A DNA stretch of 64,000 nt, taken from Biomphalaria glabrata (Eukaryota; Mollusca; Gastropoda; Planorbidae). The position numbers and the translations under genes were made by a program. The first letter of the stretch is position 1, and each line of letters begins with the position of its first letter. The notes beneath the pieces are model-generated. The model was not told the DNA's origin. It worked only from the letters and a program-made list of their open reading frames with translations, and ran no database searches. Of the stretch, positions 43,670 through 54,814 are shown one piece after another. Where the stretch lies: NCBI RefSeq assembly GCF_947242115.1, contig NC_074726.1:5038951-5102950 (forward strand). The letters are read 5' to 3'.

Positions 43670-44345
43670 CTATCGTTTCTGCCTGTGGTCCCTTCTGGGG
43701 CATAGGCCACCAACCAGCTTCCTCCAGGCGTCTTGGTTCTGGGCGAGTCTCTCCAACTGTCTCACGTCTGGCCCATCTGCTTGGCATCTGCTTCCAAATC
43801 GCGGCGCCATGTATTCCTGGGCTGTCCCCTCTTCCTCTTTCCTTGGGGGTTACATGTTAAGGTTTGCCTTGTTATGTTGGATGCAGCCATCGGAGGGTGT
43901 GACCTATCCATCTCCAGCGTCTCTAAAGGATATCTACTTCAATTGGCTGCTGCTTTCTTCTTTGCTACAGTTCCTTACTCGAAATTCTGTCTTGCCAGCG
44001 GTTTATAAGAATCTTCTTCGGGTAGGTGATCTCTGTGGCATTTTACGTCTCGAGAGACGATCTTTTCCCTTTGCAACTTCTTGTGTGACTAAAGAGGCCA
44101 ATCCTTGATACACAGCTGCGATCGCAGGTCGGGCATATATAATCACCAGGCGCCATTGCATTTTCACCCTTCTTTCTGCTTCTGTTGTGTATGACATCTG
44201 CAATCTGTGACCCTTCCTTTATGCTCTCTCTCCATGTGGATCTGTCCAGTGCCACCTCTTCCCAGTTGGCAGTGTCGATTTTGAAGAGGTTCATGTCGCG
44301 TTTGCATACATCCGTATAACGTAAAAGTGGGCGACGAGGTGGCTC
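43670..44345 (-). pseudogene. LINE ORF2 C-terminal regions, minus strand
   Basis: Read in reverse, 44043-44294 encodes ANWEEVALDRSTWRESIKEG, then GDYICPTCDRSCVSRIGLFS and HTRSC: the conserved W.....DR..WR and C2H2-type end of LINE ORF2 proteins. The block at 43670-43950 in reverse encodes [20 protein letters not shown] and LERLAQNQDAWRKLVGGLCP, the neighbouring C-terminal segment of a LINE. Their order suggests two truncated or rearranged copies. Confidence 0.75.
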
Positions 44346-44513
44346 TCCTGCCTTCTATTAGATCGCCATACAGGATGTGTAGGTGTATTGGTAATATTAA
44401 TATTTTAAAACAATCCTCAACTTAAATTATTCTTAATTTGTTTTTAAATGTATTATTTGCTTAGAGGCCAGCAATAATTTAACCTTTTTGTTTTTTGCTT
44501 TTTGTTTTTACAG

Positions 44514-46519
44514 ATGGTCATTACCTCCTCTTCAGATTTATTCCTAAAGCGTTTGTTTTTCTTCTTTTCTCAAGTGTAGTTTACATTTTACTTGAGGTCA
44601 ATTTTTTTAAAACGTTTCCCCTGAACATATGGACCAAGTCTCAAGAAACAAAGAGCAGTTTTAGAATTTTATCCATCCTGCAAAAAACAATACTTGCAGA
44701 CGAGGTACCTGTAACCCCGGAACCACTAGCCTGTAACTTCATGCCAGTTGATCCATACGAGCCTAGCATTTTAAAACTCTCTGGTCTTGATAACAAGCCT
44801 GTAGAATGCTCAGGGTACATGCCAGATCTAACCTATTTAAAGGGAGACAAACTAGTAATTGATAAGGAAAAAGTAAAATCCATCGCTAATTTTACATTCT
44901 GCAACTACAGATCTATATATAGACATCCTGATTCTGATCATAGAGTCGAGTTTGGAAATTGGAGCGAAGACTTCACGTCCAGTATAGAACTTCCGGAAGG
45001 GACAGAATTTATTGTCGTTGTGTGTAAAGGTAATGGAACGAATACAGTTTCCAAGACGTATCATGCACTTGTTCCTAAGCACGAGAAGGTCACTGAGCTA
45101 GACCAGTTGAGGCTCAAGAAACGAAAAGCTGAGTCTGACCCTAAAGAGACTCTGAACGTAATTATGATAGGAATGGACGGGACGTCAAGGAACCAGCTAA
45201 TGAGAGGCATGAACAAAACGTACACGTTCCTGATGAAAGAACTGCGATCGTTCGACATGTCAATGTATACACAAGTGGGAATAAATACTTTCCCTAACTT
45301 CGTTCCGCTTTTCTCTGGTTACAACGAAGATGAGATTCTTTTGTGGTGGCAGAGATCCAAACACTTGGATCCGCTGGATACGATTTGGAGAGATTTTAAC
45401 AACGCTGGTTATCGGACTTTGTTTACCGAGGACTATCCTTCAATTGGAGGTTTCCATTATGCCAAGCAGGGCTTCCTTTTTCCGCCAACAACATACTATA
45501 GTCATCCTATCTGTGTAGCCATAGAAAAGGACAAAGATATCTGGCGTTCGGGTAGGCATTGTATTGGAAATCAAGCCGAGGTCGATTTCCACTTTAGTTA
45601 TATTCTCCGATTTCTAAGTACATTTGAAAAGTCGCCAGTCTTCATCTCTTCCTTCTTTACGAAATTAACTCACGATGAGATGACCAACAACAAGAAAGTC
45701 GATGAACATACGTACAAATTTTACAAGACCCTCAAAGATGATGGTCATCTTAACAACAGCTTGTTAATTACTTTTTCTGACCACGGGCCCCGATGGGGGT
45801 CTATACGATCAACACTTCATGGCATCATTGAGAGTCGTTCGCCTTACGCTGTGTTGACCTTTCCTTTGTGGTTTCTGGAGAAGTACCCGGATGTGGCCAG
45901 AAACTTGAAAGTCAACACTAAGCGTTTAACAACTCATTTTGACACTCACGAAACACTTAGAGATCTTCTGTACTTTAAATCTACTCTGGATATTCCTCTT
46001 CTCAAAAGAGAACATGGGATAAGTTTATTTAAAGAGATTCCTAAAAACAGAACGTGTCCGGACATTCCCATCCCACTGGAATTCTGTATATGCAATCAAG
46101 AAACACTGAAAGAGCTTCCTATAAACTCCAGCCTTTCCAAAGGTTTCGCCGAAGTCGTAGTCAGAGCCGTTAACAGCAAACGAAATGAAACTTTATGCCG
46201 AGAACTAAAGGTGAAGGACATTTTACAGATAGTTGTGGTCAGCCTGCCGCCACTTTTGTCCAAAGACCGGCGTCTGTTTAAAATTAAAGTTGAGACAACG
46301 CCAGGGAATGCCATTTTCGAAGGTACAGTCCAAACAAAACTCTGTAACGATACAGAGCTGGGAGATTACTTTCAAAATTTTACTTCTGGGAGTAACAATA
46401 ATGCAATGGAGTTGACAATAGGGGACTCTATTGATAGATTAAATCTATATAAAGGCCAAGCAGATTGTGAGCCGGACGCGGTGAAGAAACCTTATTGCTA
46501 TTGTAAAACTGTAGTTTAA
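44514..46519 (+). CDS. DUF229 family type II membrane protein, gene 2, last coding exon
   Basis: The acceptor TTTTTGTTTTTACAG ends at 44513. The exon's first two bases (AT) complete a codon begun upstream; the ATG visible at 44514 is out of frame and is not the start. About 668 residues: a short basic cytoplasmic part (GHYLLFRFIPK), a membrane anchor (AFVFLLFSSVVYILL) and an extracellular or luminal domain. Counting from the codon at 44495: GMDGTSR about 224, NTFPN about 263, EDYPSIG about 310, LTHDE about 391, SDHGPRWG about 427, THFDTH about 481. The DUF229 family belongs to the alkaline-phosphatase-like superfamily. All expected metal-ligand and nucleophile motifs are present, so an active hydrolase is inferred. 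Multiple N-glycosylation sequons (NKT, NRT, NSS, NFT) and a Cys-rich end (YCYCKTVV). Closest to gene 3, with patchy near-identity. Substrate unknown. Confidence 0.88.
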
Positions 46520-46756
46520 CGAAATATTTATAATTGCAATGCAACAAATTTGTATACTTTATATGTTTATCTAATATCACCCAAACACAGCTACCGGATG
46601 ATGGAGATGTCTATCTGAAACATACGCAATTCTTAAAGACACTCTGCACCAATTAGACCATTATGTCTGTACAAAGTGGTCGCTTGGATTCTCTCCATTG
46701 GGGAAAGAGGAAAAAAAATTAAAAACTAATTTAATTCCACTTTCAGTCAGGGTGTT
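46520..46756. other. 3' flank of gene 2
   Basis: AT-rich probable 3' UTR without a close canonical AATAAA; one occurs at about 46997. Confidence 0.35.
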
Positions 46757-46837
46757 TTAACTCTTTCTCTCCTAACTGACGATACCAACGTTGATTCCAC
46801 CAGAATGTGATAATTAATTACGGAGAGAAAGAGTTAA
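46757..46837. mobile_element. TTAA-flanked hairpin MITE (piggyBac-like)
   Basis: A 73-bp core (46761-46833) begins CTCTTTCTCTCC and ends GGAGAGAAAGAG, with TTAA on both sides. The TTAA target and 12-bp inverted termini fit a tiny piggyBac-type MITE. A second, one-ended copy is at 30428. Confidence 0.8.
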
Positions 46838-47084
46838 AATTATTTGCCCTCACCAGGAAGTACACTCCAATTCCAATTCATCAATCGCCTCTCGTGTATG
46901 TGTGTTTCATGTTCTTGGTTTGCATCTATACATTGTTCTTGTTATAGTAATAATGCCCACAACTTGAGTCAAACTGAATTTCCATTGGTTTGGACCAATA
47001 AAATTAACTCACCTTATTTTATAAAAAAATATTTTTTCCAGAATAATATAAAAACGTTTCAGGCCTAGCGATGTATAGAGAAAA

Positions 47085-47280
47085 TAACGTTAAAGTCATC
47101 TGTTTCCTTGGCCAGCGGTTAACCAACCGCCTCTACTTTCTCCTACTAAAGTCATGTACCAGTTAGACTAATGGGCGCCCTGAAAATCCCGAAGTTCAAA
47201 ATCAATGTCTGCAATCAGATTCGAGCTCAGGACCTTGGGTTCGGAAGCTAAGCGCTTAACCACCCAGCCACCTTATAGAG
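47085..47280 (-). repeat. tRNA-derived SINE, family 1, degraded, minus strand
   Basis: GTTAAAGTCATCTGTTTCCT, GGCGCCCTGAAAATCCCGAA and a reversed head (GGTGGCTGGGTGGTTAAGCG). Confidence 0.7.
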
Positions 47281-47325
47281 CTATATTTGTCAGCTCCTAA
47301 TTGGAGAAGATAAAAAAAAATATTC

Positions 47326-47521
47326 AGATCATACAGTGGCGTAGAGGGGAGGAGAGGGAGAATTTGAAAATCATCCCGGGCCCCCACTTGAGGGAGGCCC
47401 CAAAATAAGTGTTGTTTACATTAAAAATTAAATATTACGCAAAATGCAGAGGGCCCCAAAGAGGAAAAGCCTTGGGCCCCCCAAATGATGGAAAATTTCT
47501 AGCTACGCCCCTGAGATCATA
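47326..47521 (-). mobile_element. hAT MITE (CAGTGGCGTAG terminus), copy 2 with TSD
   Basis: The element spans 47334-47513 (180 bp). It starts CAGTGGCGTAG and ends CTAGCTACGCCCCTG, with an exact duplication AGATCATA on each side. Reverse-oriented relative of 29009-29158; the AAAAATTAAATATTACGCAA block is shared. Confidence 0.9.
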
Positions 47522-48195
47522 ATGGCATTAAAATTGTGATGAATAGTCTACAAAATTGTTATAGGCACATTTATCAATCATCACTCTGCGATGGTAAAAT
47601 AAACATGCATCAACAAATAGATAGAATGCATTGAACATCTTTAAATATCTTTCTTATTCAAAGCTCTATGCAAACTATATCTACCCGAATTTCGTTTATT
47701 CTATGTTATTGTAAATGAAATGTTCAGGCTAACATTCAGTATGGACCATAGCACTACACACAATGAAAATAGTTTTAACCATAATATACCAGCGAGTGGT
47801 TTAAACGTTCAGGTCGAATTTGTATATCTTTCTGTTGACGACTACTGCGTTTGAAACAAAATTACACTAACAAAAGTCACTAGGGCCCTGGAAAGCTCAC
47901 ACATGAGTCCAGGGCCGGATTCTAGTAAGTGGAAGCCCTTACACTTTACAAATGTCTATATACAAAGTCTTAGTAATAATAATAATACATATATCCAGTG
48001 CTTTTTTGTAAAAAAAAAAATAGGTGCCGGTACGTTAAAATACAAGAAAAGTAATATTTTTTCCCTACATACAAAAAGGTGCAGGTACGTTGTACCGGTG
48101 CGTACCGTCACAAAAAAAGCCGTTTTTATCTAAAGACTTGCCTTTTTTTAGAGCCATTATTGAGAAAACTTTTAAATTTATTTTCAAGTTTCTAT
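47522..48195. other. Unassigned spacer
   Basis: No supported gene. A short piece CAGGGCCGGATTCTAGTAAG (47911) resembles one end of a GGCC-type hAT MITE. Confidence 0.3.
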
Positions 48196-48196
48196 T

Positions 48197-48530
48197 TTTA
48201 GCGGCCCCCGAAAAGGGAAAAGACGCTATTAGTTTTGTGTGGAATGTCTGTCCGTCGGTCTGTCCGTCCAGTTTAGATGTCGTAAACTAGAATAGTAATT
48301 GAAAATCCGACATCATGATATTTTAGACCATTCAAAGTTGTTATGCAACGGCTTTTTTTTGCTTTTCTGAAAGCGAAAAATGTAATTTTTAAAATTAACT
48401 ATGCAAGCAGTTTTGTCCATAAAAAAATACATAATTTTTACTATTCACTATTAATAGTAACAAACACAGGAGGCTATTTAGCAAGGGGGATAATCAATTA
48501 CCATATTTTTAATTGTACAAGGCAATTAGA
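48197..48530 (+). repeat. Dispersed repeat family R1
   Basis: Starts TTTTTAGCGGCCCCCGAAAA and continues in the same order as 30536 (CTATTAGTTTTGTGTGGAAT, CTGTCCGTC run, CATCATGATATTTTAGACCA, ATGCAACGGCTTTTT). Confidence 0.75.
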
Positions 48531-48545
48531 ATAGAAAGTCTGTTA

Positions 48546-48654
48546 GGTCTAACCACTGGCGGATCCAGAACTTTGGAGTGGGGGGGGCGATTTTTTTCCA
48601 AACCCTAACCCTAACGCCCAGTAAACCCTAACCCTATGCATAAACGTGCGTACA

Positions 48655-48716
<62 letters not shown>

Positions 48717-50533
48717 GATATCTGAGAATAAAATAAGACTGTTTCTCAATCTTCGGCGAAAAAAAACAGAAAAAAAAAAACAGTCTTTCTCTTGCAAGAT
48801 TGGGGGTCTGGGAGAGCGCTGTAAGCTTCTTCAGTGGGGTTCGGTGCGAAGCCCCGACGCCCAAAAGCGTTTTCTTGCATTTTTCTCTGCAGAAACGCAT
48901 TCTTCTGACATCTACAGCTCATTACTTATTAGTGGTGTTCGGGGCGAAGCCCCGACGCCAAAAGCGTTTTCTTGCATTTTTCACGGCTGAAACGCATTCT
49001 TCTGACATGTACAGCTCATTATTTATCAGTGGGGTTCGGGGCGAAGCCCCGATGCCAAAAGCGTTTTCTTGCATTTTTCACTGCAGAAACGCATTCTTCT
49101 GACATGTACAGCTCATTATTTATCAGTGGGGTTCGGGGCGAAGCCCCGACGCCAAAAGCGTTTTCTTGCATTTTTCACGGCTGAAACGCATTCTCCTGAC
49201 ATCTACAGCTTATTATTCATCAGTGAGGTTCTGGGTGAAGCCTCGACGCTAAAAGCGTTTTCTGGCATTCTTCACTGCAGTAACGCGTTCTCGTGCCCTA
49301 CAGCTCATTATTCATTCTATTATAAAGTGCCTTTTGAATAATGAGAAAAATATTCTAATATGAATTTATAGTTCCTTAATACATTGCAAATACAACCGAT
49401 TTGTTCTTTGAAAAGATTAGATACCCCACATATTTAGATTAAGGTTTTGAGGATCGCCGCCGAAAAAAAAATATTCGATTAATAATATTCAATGAAATTC
49501 TAGCATACATTGTGAGTTATAGTCCTAAATTTATTTAACTAGAAAAATATGAGAGTAAAGGTTGGAAAAAGTCGACTAGGAAAAGATTATCTGGCTTTTG
49601 AACTCATCTCAACCGTGACTGTTATATTGAAAAATTTCGTTTGAATTATAACTTTTCCAAAGCAAAGTCTTTCTTAAAATAGTTATGATAAATTCATGTC
49701 AAATTACACAAACTCTGTCTGGAAAGGGGAAGGGCGGTAAAATGAAAACGATTAATTCTCGCTCCTTGTTATAATTTCTGCTATTGATTGCATTTTGCAT
49801 TAAAGAATAAGGGTTGGGCGACTCGATATAAGAATTTACTTTATAGCATATATAAATTTTATTAGTGACAGATTTTTTTTAATTTTGTAATTTCTTACTA
49901 TAATACAAAAAGAAAAAGTATTGATTTGTCCGATGGGGGGAAGGGGATTGCATGTATCGCACTTCCACCTGTTTATATTATATAGATATTCGACTAATTT
50001 TGTTCACATACTATGATTTCTCCATAAAAGTAGGACCGCCCCCCCCCCCACTCAAAGGGTTTAGATGGGAAGGGCGGTGGAGGTATTCACTCTTCCCCTT
50101 CCAATCGGCCAACAGGTGAACGAAAATATATAAAGACCGGTTAAAATACCAATAACAAGTTTTAATCATATAGATATTTAATTGATTCTGTTAGCAAGCT
50201 GTGATTTCTACAAATAAATAGGACCGCCCCCCCCCCCACTCGAAAGTTTATGGTGGGGGGGGGGGGACGGATTGATGCCATCGCCCCCTCCCGACCCTAC
50301 CGAATCGGCCAAAATACTAGAAGGGGGGGCGAAATAATCTAAAAATAGGTTGAAATATAATAATTAGTATATATTATTAACAATAGTAATAAATTCGCAT
50401 ACAAATTGTGTGAATTCTATAATACAATACTATAAATCGTCGGCGCCCCCCCCCCTTCAGGGGGGGGGTTCGGCCTAGTGGGGGGGGCGATCGCCCCTAC
50501 CGACCCCCCCCTGGATCCGCCAGTGGGTCTAAC
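48546..50533. mobile_element. hAT-like non-autonomous DNA transposon, copy 2, with TSD
   Basis: The element spans 48554-50525 (1972 bp). It has the same 15-bp terminal inverted repeat as copy 1 (CACTGGCGGATCCAG) and an exact 8-bp duplication GGTCTAAC at 48546-48553 and 50526-50533. Compared with the 1822-bp copy 1, it has a longer (AT)n run (48656-48715) and five rather than four 97-bp units (48832-49316). The rest is nearly collinear, with few substitutions by eye, so both insertions are fairly young. It has no transposase. Confidence 0.9.
48832..49316. repeat. 97-bp tandem repeat, five units (inside hAT copy 2)
   Basis: Units start CAGTGGGGTTCGGGGCGAAG; the CAG marks at 49027 and 49124 give a 97-base period. 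Open frames here repeat KRFLAFFTAETHSSDMYSS and are products of the period. Confidence 0.9.
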
Positions 50534-50721
50534 AACAATGTAGAAAAAAACTCAGATCACGTCGTGTCGTTTTAGATCTTGTGCGTACAACTATTGGCCT
50601 CTTAGTGGCTTGGAAGAAGGTCTTTACGGTAAAACTTCTCAAATGATTACGTTGAGACTCTTAATATTACAATAAGTATATTCATTTTGGTTTTAGTACG
50701 AAACATCAGATGGTGCCTAAT

Positions 50722-50933
50722 CTCTACGTCAGGGGTTCTCAACCTGTGGATCGCGACCCCTTTGGGGGTCCATTGACGATTTGCCAGGGGTCGCCTAAGA
50801 CCATCGAAAATATGGATTGTTATTGTCTACTCTTCTATTGCTATGTGTGTGTAAGGGGGAAGGGGGTCGCGGCAAAGTGAGGAATTGTAAAAGGGGTCGC
50901 CGAGCTAAAAGGTTGAGAACCGCTGCTCTACGT
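50722..50933 (+). mobile_element. hAT MITE (GGTTCTCAACC family), copy 2 with TSD
   Basis: The element spans 50730-50925 (196 bp). It starts CAGGGGTTCTCAACCTGTGG and ends GGTTGAGAACCGCTG; exact duplication CTCTACGT. Confidence 0.95.
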
Positions 50934-51360
50934 TATATGGTAAACATGCATTTTGTAACAAAGTTAAATGGCCCATATAAATCCCAATAGATTTTAGCAT
51001 TTTTGGAAGAAAAAGAATATTAAATTTGCCATGTATGATTACATATTAGTGTTTTATAAGTGCTCTATAAATTGTTTACACTTTAAATTCGGAGACAAGG
51101 CTAATAGTGGCTAAATAAGATGGTGCGCAAATGTCTAATTGGGCCAATCGATTCATTAAAACCTGTTCATGTTCGCAAAGAAATGTTTTAGTGCGCTGCA
51201 GTAAGCCGGTGACGTGAATGGAGTCACTTTTTTTTTCCATTTTTATCAGCGCGTAGAATTTCTCGGGAAAACAATAGAAGAACGAAGTAGTCCTTAGAGA
51301 GCTTGGAAATCTACAAGAGTCAGTTGGATTCATCAGTTTCCTAGACTACGTGGACAATTG
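50934..51360. other. Unassigned spacer
   Basis: No supported gene. Confidence 0.3.
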
Positions 51361-51362
51361 AT

Positions 51363-51598
51363 AATTATTATTATAGCTTTTATATAGCGCTACTTTCATG
51401 CTTATAGCATGCTCAGAGCGCTTTTGGTCCAATCTCATTTGTGAACCAGAGGGGGTATCTAGGAGTTGGTTTTCCGTGCTGCCTTTAGGCGCTCAGTAAA
51501 CACAACTCTGCCCGAGTCGAGGGTCGAACCTCGAGCCCCCTTCTAGGTAGCCAAGCCAAGTTCAAGCGCACTTGGCCTCTCGAACACGCTTCCCAATT
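51363..51598 (-). repeat. tRNA-derived SINE, family 3, minus strand
   Basis: Read in reverse: GGGAAGCGTGTTCGAGAGGC (box A of a Leu/Ser-type tRNA head), an extra-arm-like segment, GAGGTTCGACCCTCG (box B), then a body ending AGCGCTATATAAAAGCTATA and a (TAA)n tail. A second copy is at 59958-60137. Confidence 0.85.
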
Positions 51599-52650
51599 GT
51601 AAATGCACTAATGGCCAAGTGTTACCAATAAGGATGCTATATTGTATAATGTCAAATCATGTAGTCATTAAAGGGAAAGAACTTTTATAGCTACTTAGAA
51701 GTATGTTTTTTTTATTGCTGAAAAGCATACCCATAAATATTTCTCAATTCATTGGTTTGTAGATCATTTGTAGTCATTTGTGGGCTGGTATGAAGACATA
51801 TACAGATTATTTTGGATAAAAGGATTACAGATTAGTTTATGGATTATTTAAGAATCATGAACAAAGCAGATGGCTCGTCCTCTTAAGAGACGTTGGTGTA
51901 AGTATTTTTAAAAAAATAGGCAAATTTATAATTATATATGTGTACATATAGGCAGGTATCGAATGAATAAACATAGTTTCTTTTCAAATCTGTAGGTTGT
52001 TTTCATCGTATCGTATGGCTAGAAAGTAGAATTATAAAAAAAAGTATTCACTAGTTAAACTATTAAATCTATATCTTACTAATCTTTGCAAATAGTTAGG
52101 CTGTTATCAGAACGTAGCTTTAACTCATTAATAATAATCAGGGATCAAGAACTTCGGTTAGTTCAAGCGGCAAGCTTATCTAGTTAAACAAATACTTTAA
52201 AAATACTATAACTATATCAGCTGTTTCCACTATTGAAGTTTATCTTTCATTTGTTTGATTCTTGGTTATCGACTATATATTCATGCTTTGTACATTTAGA
52301 CGTAGGTCTGTCTTCTATGGTGAACTCAAAACTGAATGTAATATTGGAAGATATAACCAAATGACACATATCACAGTTTAGCGTTGTGAAAGCCAATTCA
52401 AAACAAGAAAAATATTTTTTAAAAAACTCAAAATAAAAACCAAAGCTGATATTAAGTTTAATTAGATCAATTAGATTGGATCAGTCATGCAATTAAACTT
52501 GAAATAGATCTGAACGAAGATTAATAAATTTGTGGCGATTAAAAATATTTTTACCAATTACATTTTGTTGAGCACAATTTCATGCTTTCTAAAGGCGTTA
52601 TGATCCAATAACTTGTCAGGACCAGTTTGAAAAGGAAAAAAAAAGGTGGG
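51599..52650. other. Unassigned AT-rich spacer
   Basis: No supported gene or recognised repeat. Confidence 0.3.
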
Positions 52651-52654
52651 GGGG

Positions 52655-52795
52655 GGAGAAAGATGGTTTGCGCGCTGGACCGTTGTTCTGACTTCTCGAT
52701 GGTCCAGGGTTTAAACCCTGCCCGCTCCCGTCGTCCTGCGGGAGGTTTGGACTAGGAAGTAAACTATCCGAAACATGGAAAACATTTGGCAACAA
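52655..52795 (+). repeat. tRNA-derived SINE, family 2, plus strand
   Basis: GATGGTTTGCGCGCTGGACC, box B CCAGGGTTTAAACCCTGCCC, then TCGTCCTGCGGGAGGTTTGG and AGTAAACTATC. Confidence 0.8.
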
Positions 52796-52849
52796 CGAAA
52801 TGGGTTTCACGTGAATGTTACTAGACAGACAGAGTGGGATGGTCGAAAG

Positions 52850-53190
52850 TTTTTACACGTTATATCTCCCACACCAATTCTCGATCAAGTTGAAACTTCG
52901 CACAATTATTTATTGACATAGACAAGACACGTATCAATTTAAAAAAAAAAACAAACAATAATTAGTTAATTAATTATTCGTAATTTATTTTTTGTTTGAT
53001 ACCAACAAGGGAAATCAATCCTTCAGTATTCACAGATACGGCTAAGTATATAGTTAAACCATTATTTATTGTATCAATCAAAACAATTCATTAAGTAATT
53101 AACCAGTTTTGTCAATCAATTTATTATTATTGATGATTAATTATTGCGGTTCACATTGAATAAGGGAAATAAGTTCTACATTATTAAGAA
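52850..53190. repeat. Dispersed repeat (CCCACACCAATTCTCGATCAAG type)
   Basis: Same order of blocks as 25460-25665, with the TTAGTTAATTAATTATTCGT and GATACCAACAAGGGAAAT segments. A second unit appears to follow from about 53095 (AATTAACCAGTTTTGTCAAT to GAATAAGGGAAATAAG). Confidence 0.65.
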
Positions 53191-54185
53191 ATATTGTTGT
53201 AAGTGCGGAGTTCTTTCCCTTAAGATAACCTTTTTTTTTTTAAGTTTTTTTTTAAATATCTTTCTTGTGGACGATATAGACAGCTTTTCGGCGTCACTGT
53301 AGATGTATGGAGAAACTCGTGCAAGCTTTTCGTTAACAATTTAAACCAAATACAACAATCTCTATAAAAAAAATGACATGACCCTTTTCGGTGCCCCCTG
53401 CGGGCCCTTGCATGAACACAGTTCTGAATGATAGCCTTCACGGGCAATCATCGTAGACTTGGCCAAGTAGTTTGCCCATGTTTAGACTGTACATAATGTA
53501 TTCTTTGATAATGACACTAGACACAAGACAGTGGGTCTCTCTGAACATCAGGTACAAAACCAATGAAATCTTCTCCAATACAATTGCATTAACAAACAGA
53601 ACGCCCAAAGACAAGGGCCTGAGATATTTGCAGTTCCATCAACAAAATACCCAGCCAATGCAGTTAATTCATGAGGATGATGCTCGTATTATTTTTTTTT
53701 TTTTTTGTTTCTAGCTGCTGCCAGTGCTCCTTATAGACTCGGACCACGGTGACGAACGTTCTTATAACCTCTGCCATCGTAACCTGGTGCACTTGTTTAG
53801 CCTGCAATTTTATCAAGCGCTAACACTAAACACAACTGCTCAAGGCGTTAGCCCTAGCTGCATTTAAAAAAGATAACTACACTATTCACTATTGTTCAAA
53901 GAAATTTTTTTTTTAATTTATCACTTGGAAAGAGATTTCTCATTCAATTAAAAAAAAAAAAACAAAAAAAAAAAAAAACAAACCCCTACAAAATGTAACA
54001 TATTCTAGGCCTTAATTAAATATAATAATAACTATAATTATCTGCATATAAGAACAATCGTCAGGACTAACCGTTTGACTACCGTGCTATACAGTATTTC
54101 ACTCCCTTTACAGTGCAAACAATTTCAAGCCTTTAATAAAGCATCAACTCCAAATTAGTCTATTCTATTTTATTACAATAAAAGC
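53191..54185. other. Unassigned spacer with one unrecognised open frame
   Basis: 53472-53714 (+) is open and encodes TLDTRQWVSLNIRYK and GLRYLQFHQQNTQPMQ, without recognised motifs and ending in a poly-Phe run from a T tract. It may be an old transposon or chance. A-rich runs occupy 53951-53980. Confidence 0.3.
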
Positions 54186-54189
54186 TTTT

Positions 54190-54770
54190 TTTTATAACCT
54201 TACTTCAGTGAAAGCAATACATGTTAAATTCCTACTTAGAAGAAATTAATTGATTAGAAGGTGTAAAAAAAAATGGCTAAAATTTGACTACTCAGAATCC
54301 AGAGGGGTGCACGTACATTGTCGGCCATCAATTCCTGCTAAGCAGGGGTTCTCAACCTGTGGGTAGCGACCCCCTTGGGGGTCGATTGAGGATTTGCCAG
54401 GGGTCGCCTAAGACCATCAGAAAATAAGGATTGTTGTTGTCTATTCTTCTATTGCTGTGTGTGTCTGGGGGGGGGGTCGCGGCAGAGTGGTAGATTGTAA
54501 AAAGGGGTCGCCGAGCATAAAAGGTTGAGAACCGCTGCTGCTAAGCCTAGGCTAGTCTACTGTAACATTAATGTATCCTTACACACACCGTCCTTCAGTG
54601 GAAGCACTGCTTGTTCACTTGCTACTAAGAAGATAATTGCTTTGATGGTGCAAACAAAATTGGCTAGAATTTGTCTACTCAAAATCCAGGGGGGGGGGAG
54701 GTGTGCTAGTGCAACACCTTGCACCCCCGTGCCGGCGCCCATGGTCAGCACCCATCTTTCAAGTGTTGAC
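54190..54770. repeat. Diverged local duplication separated by a MITE
   Basis: The segment at about 54200-54325 (TTCAGTGAAAGCAATACATG, CTACTTAGAAGA, ATGGCTAAAATTTGACTACT) is matched at about 54590-54695 (TTCAGTGGAAGCACTGCTTG, CTACTAAGAAGA, TTGGCTAGAATTTGTCTACT). The MITE at 54343 lies between them. Origin unclear. Confidence 0.6.
54335..54545 (+). mobile_element. hAT MITE (GGTTCTCAACC family), copy 3 with TSD
   Basis: The element spans 54343-54537 (195 bp), with an exact duplication CTGCTAAG on each side. Confidence 0.95.
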
Positions 54771-54814
54771 GTAAGTTGTCTGCCGCTGGAGAGCGAGCTT
54801 CTAGTAAGGGGAGA

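Noticed and set aside
44514-44516. ATG at the beginning of the gene 2 long exon (and likewise at 60267)
   Set aside because: It is out of frame with the conserved protein; the homologous position in gene 1 has no ATG.
48646-49341. Several overlapping open frames of 70-114 codons
   Set aside because: They lie in the (AT)n and 97-bp tandem repeats of the hAT-like element and repeat with its period.
53472-53866. Open frame followed by an AG and a further open stretch reading LLIDSDHGDE
   Set aside because: The SDHG-like word is isolated, with no other DUF229 motif around it, and the junction is in a T run; treated as chance.
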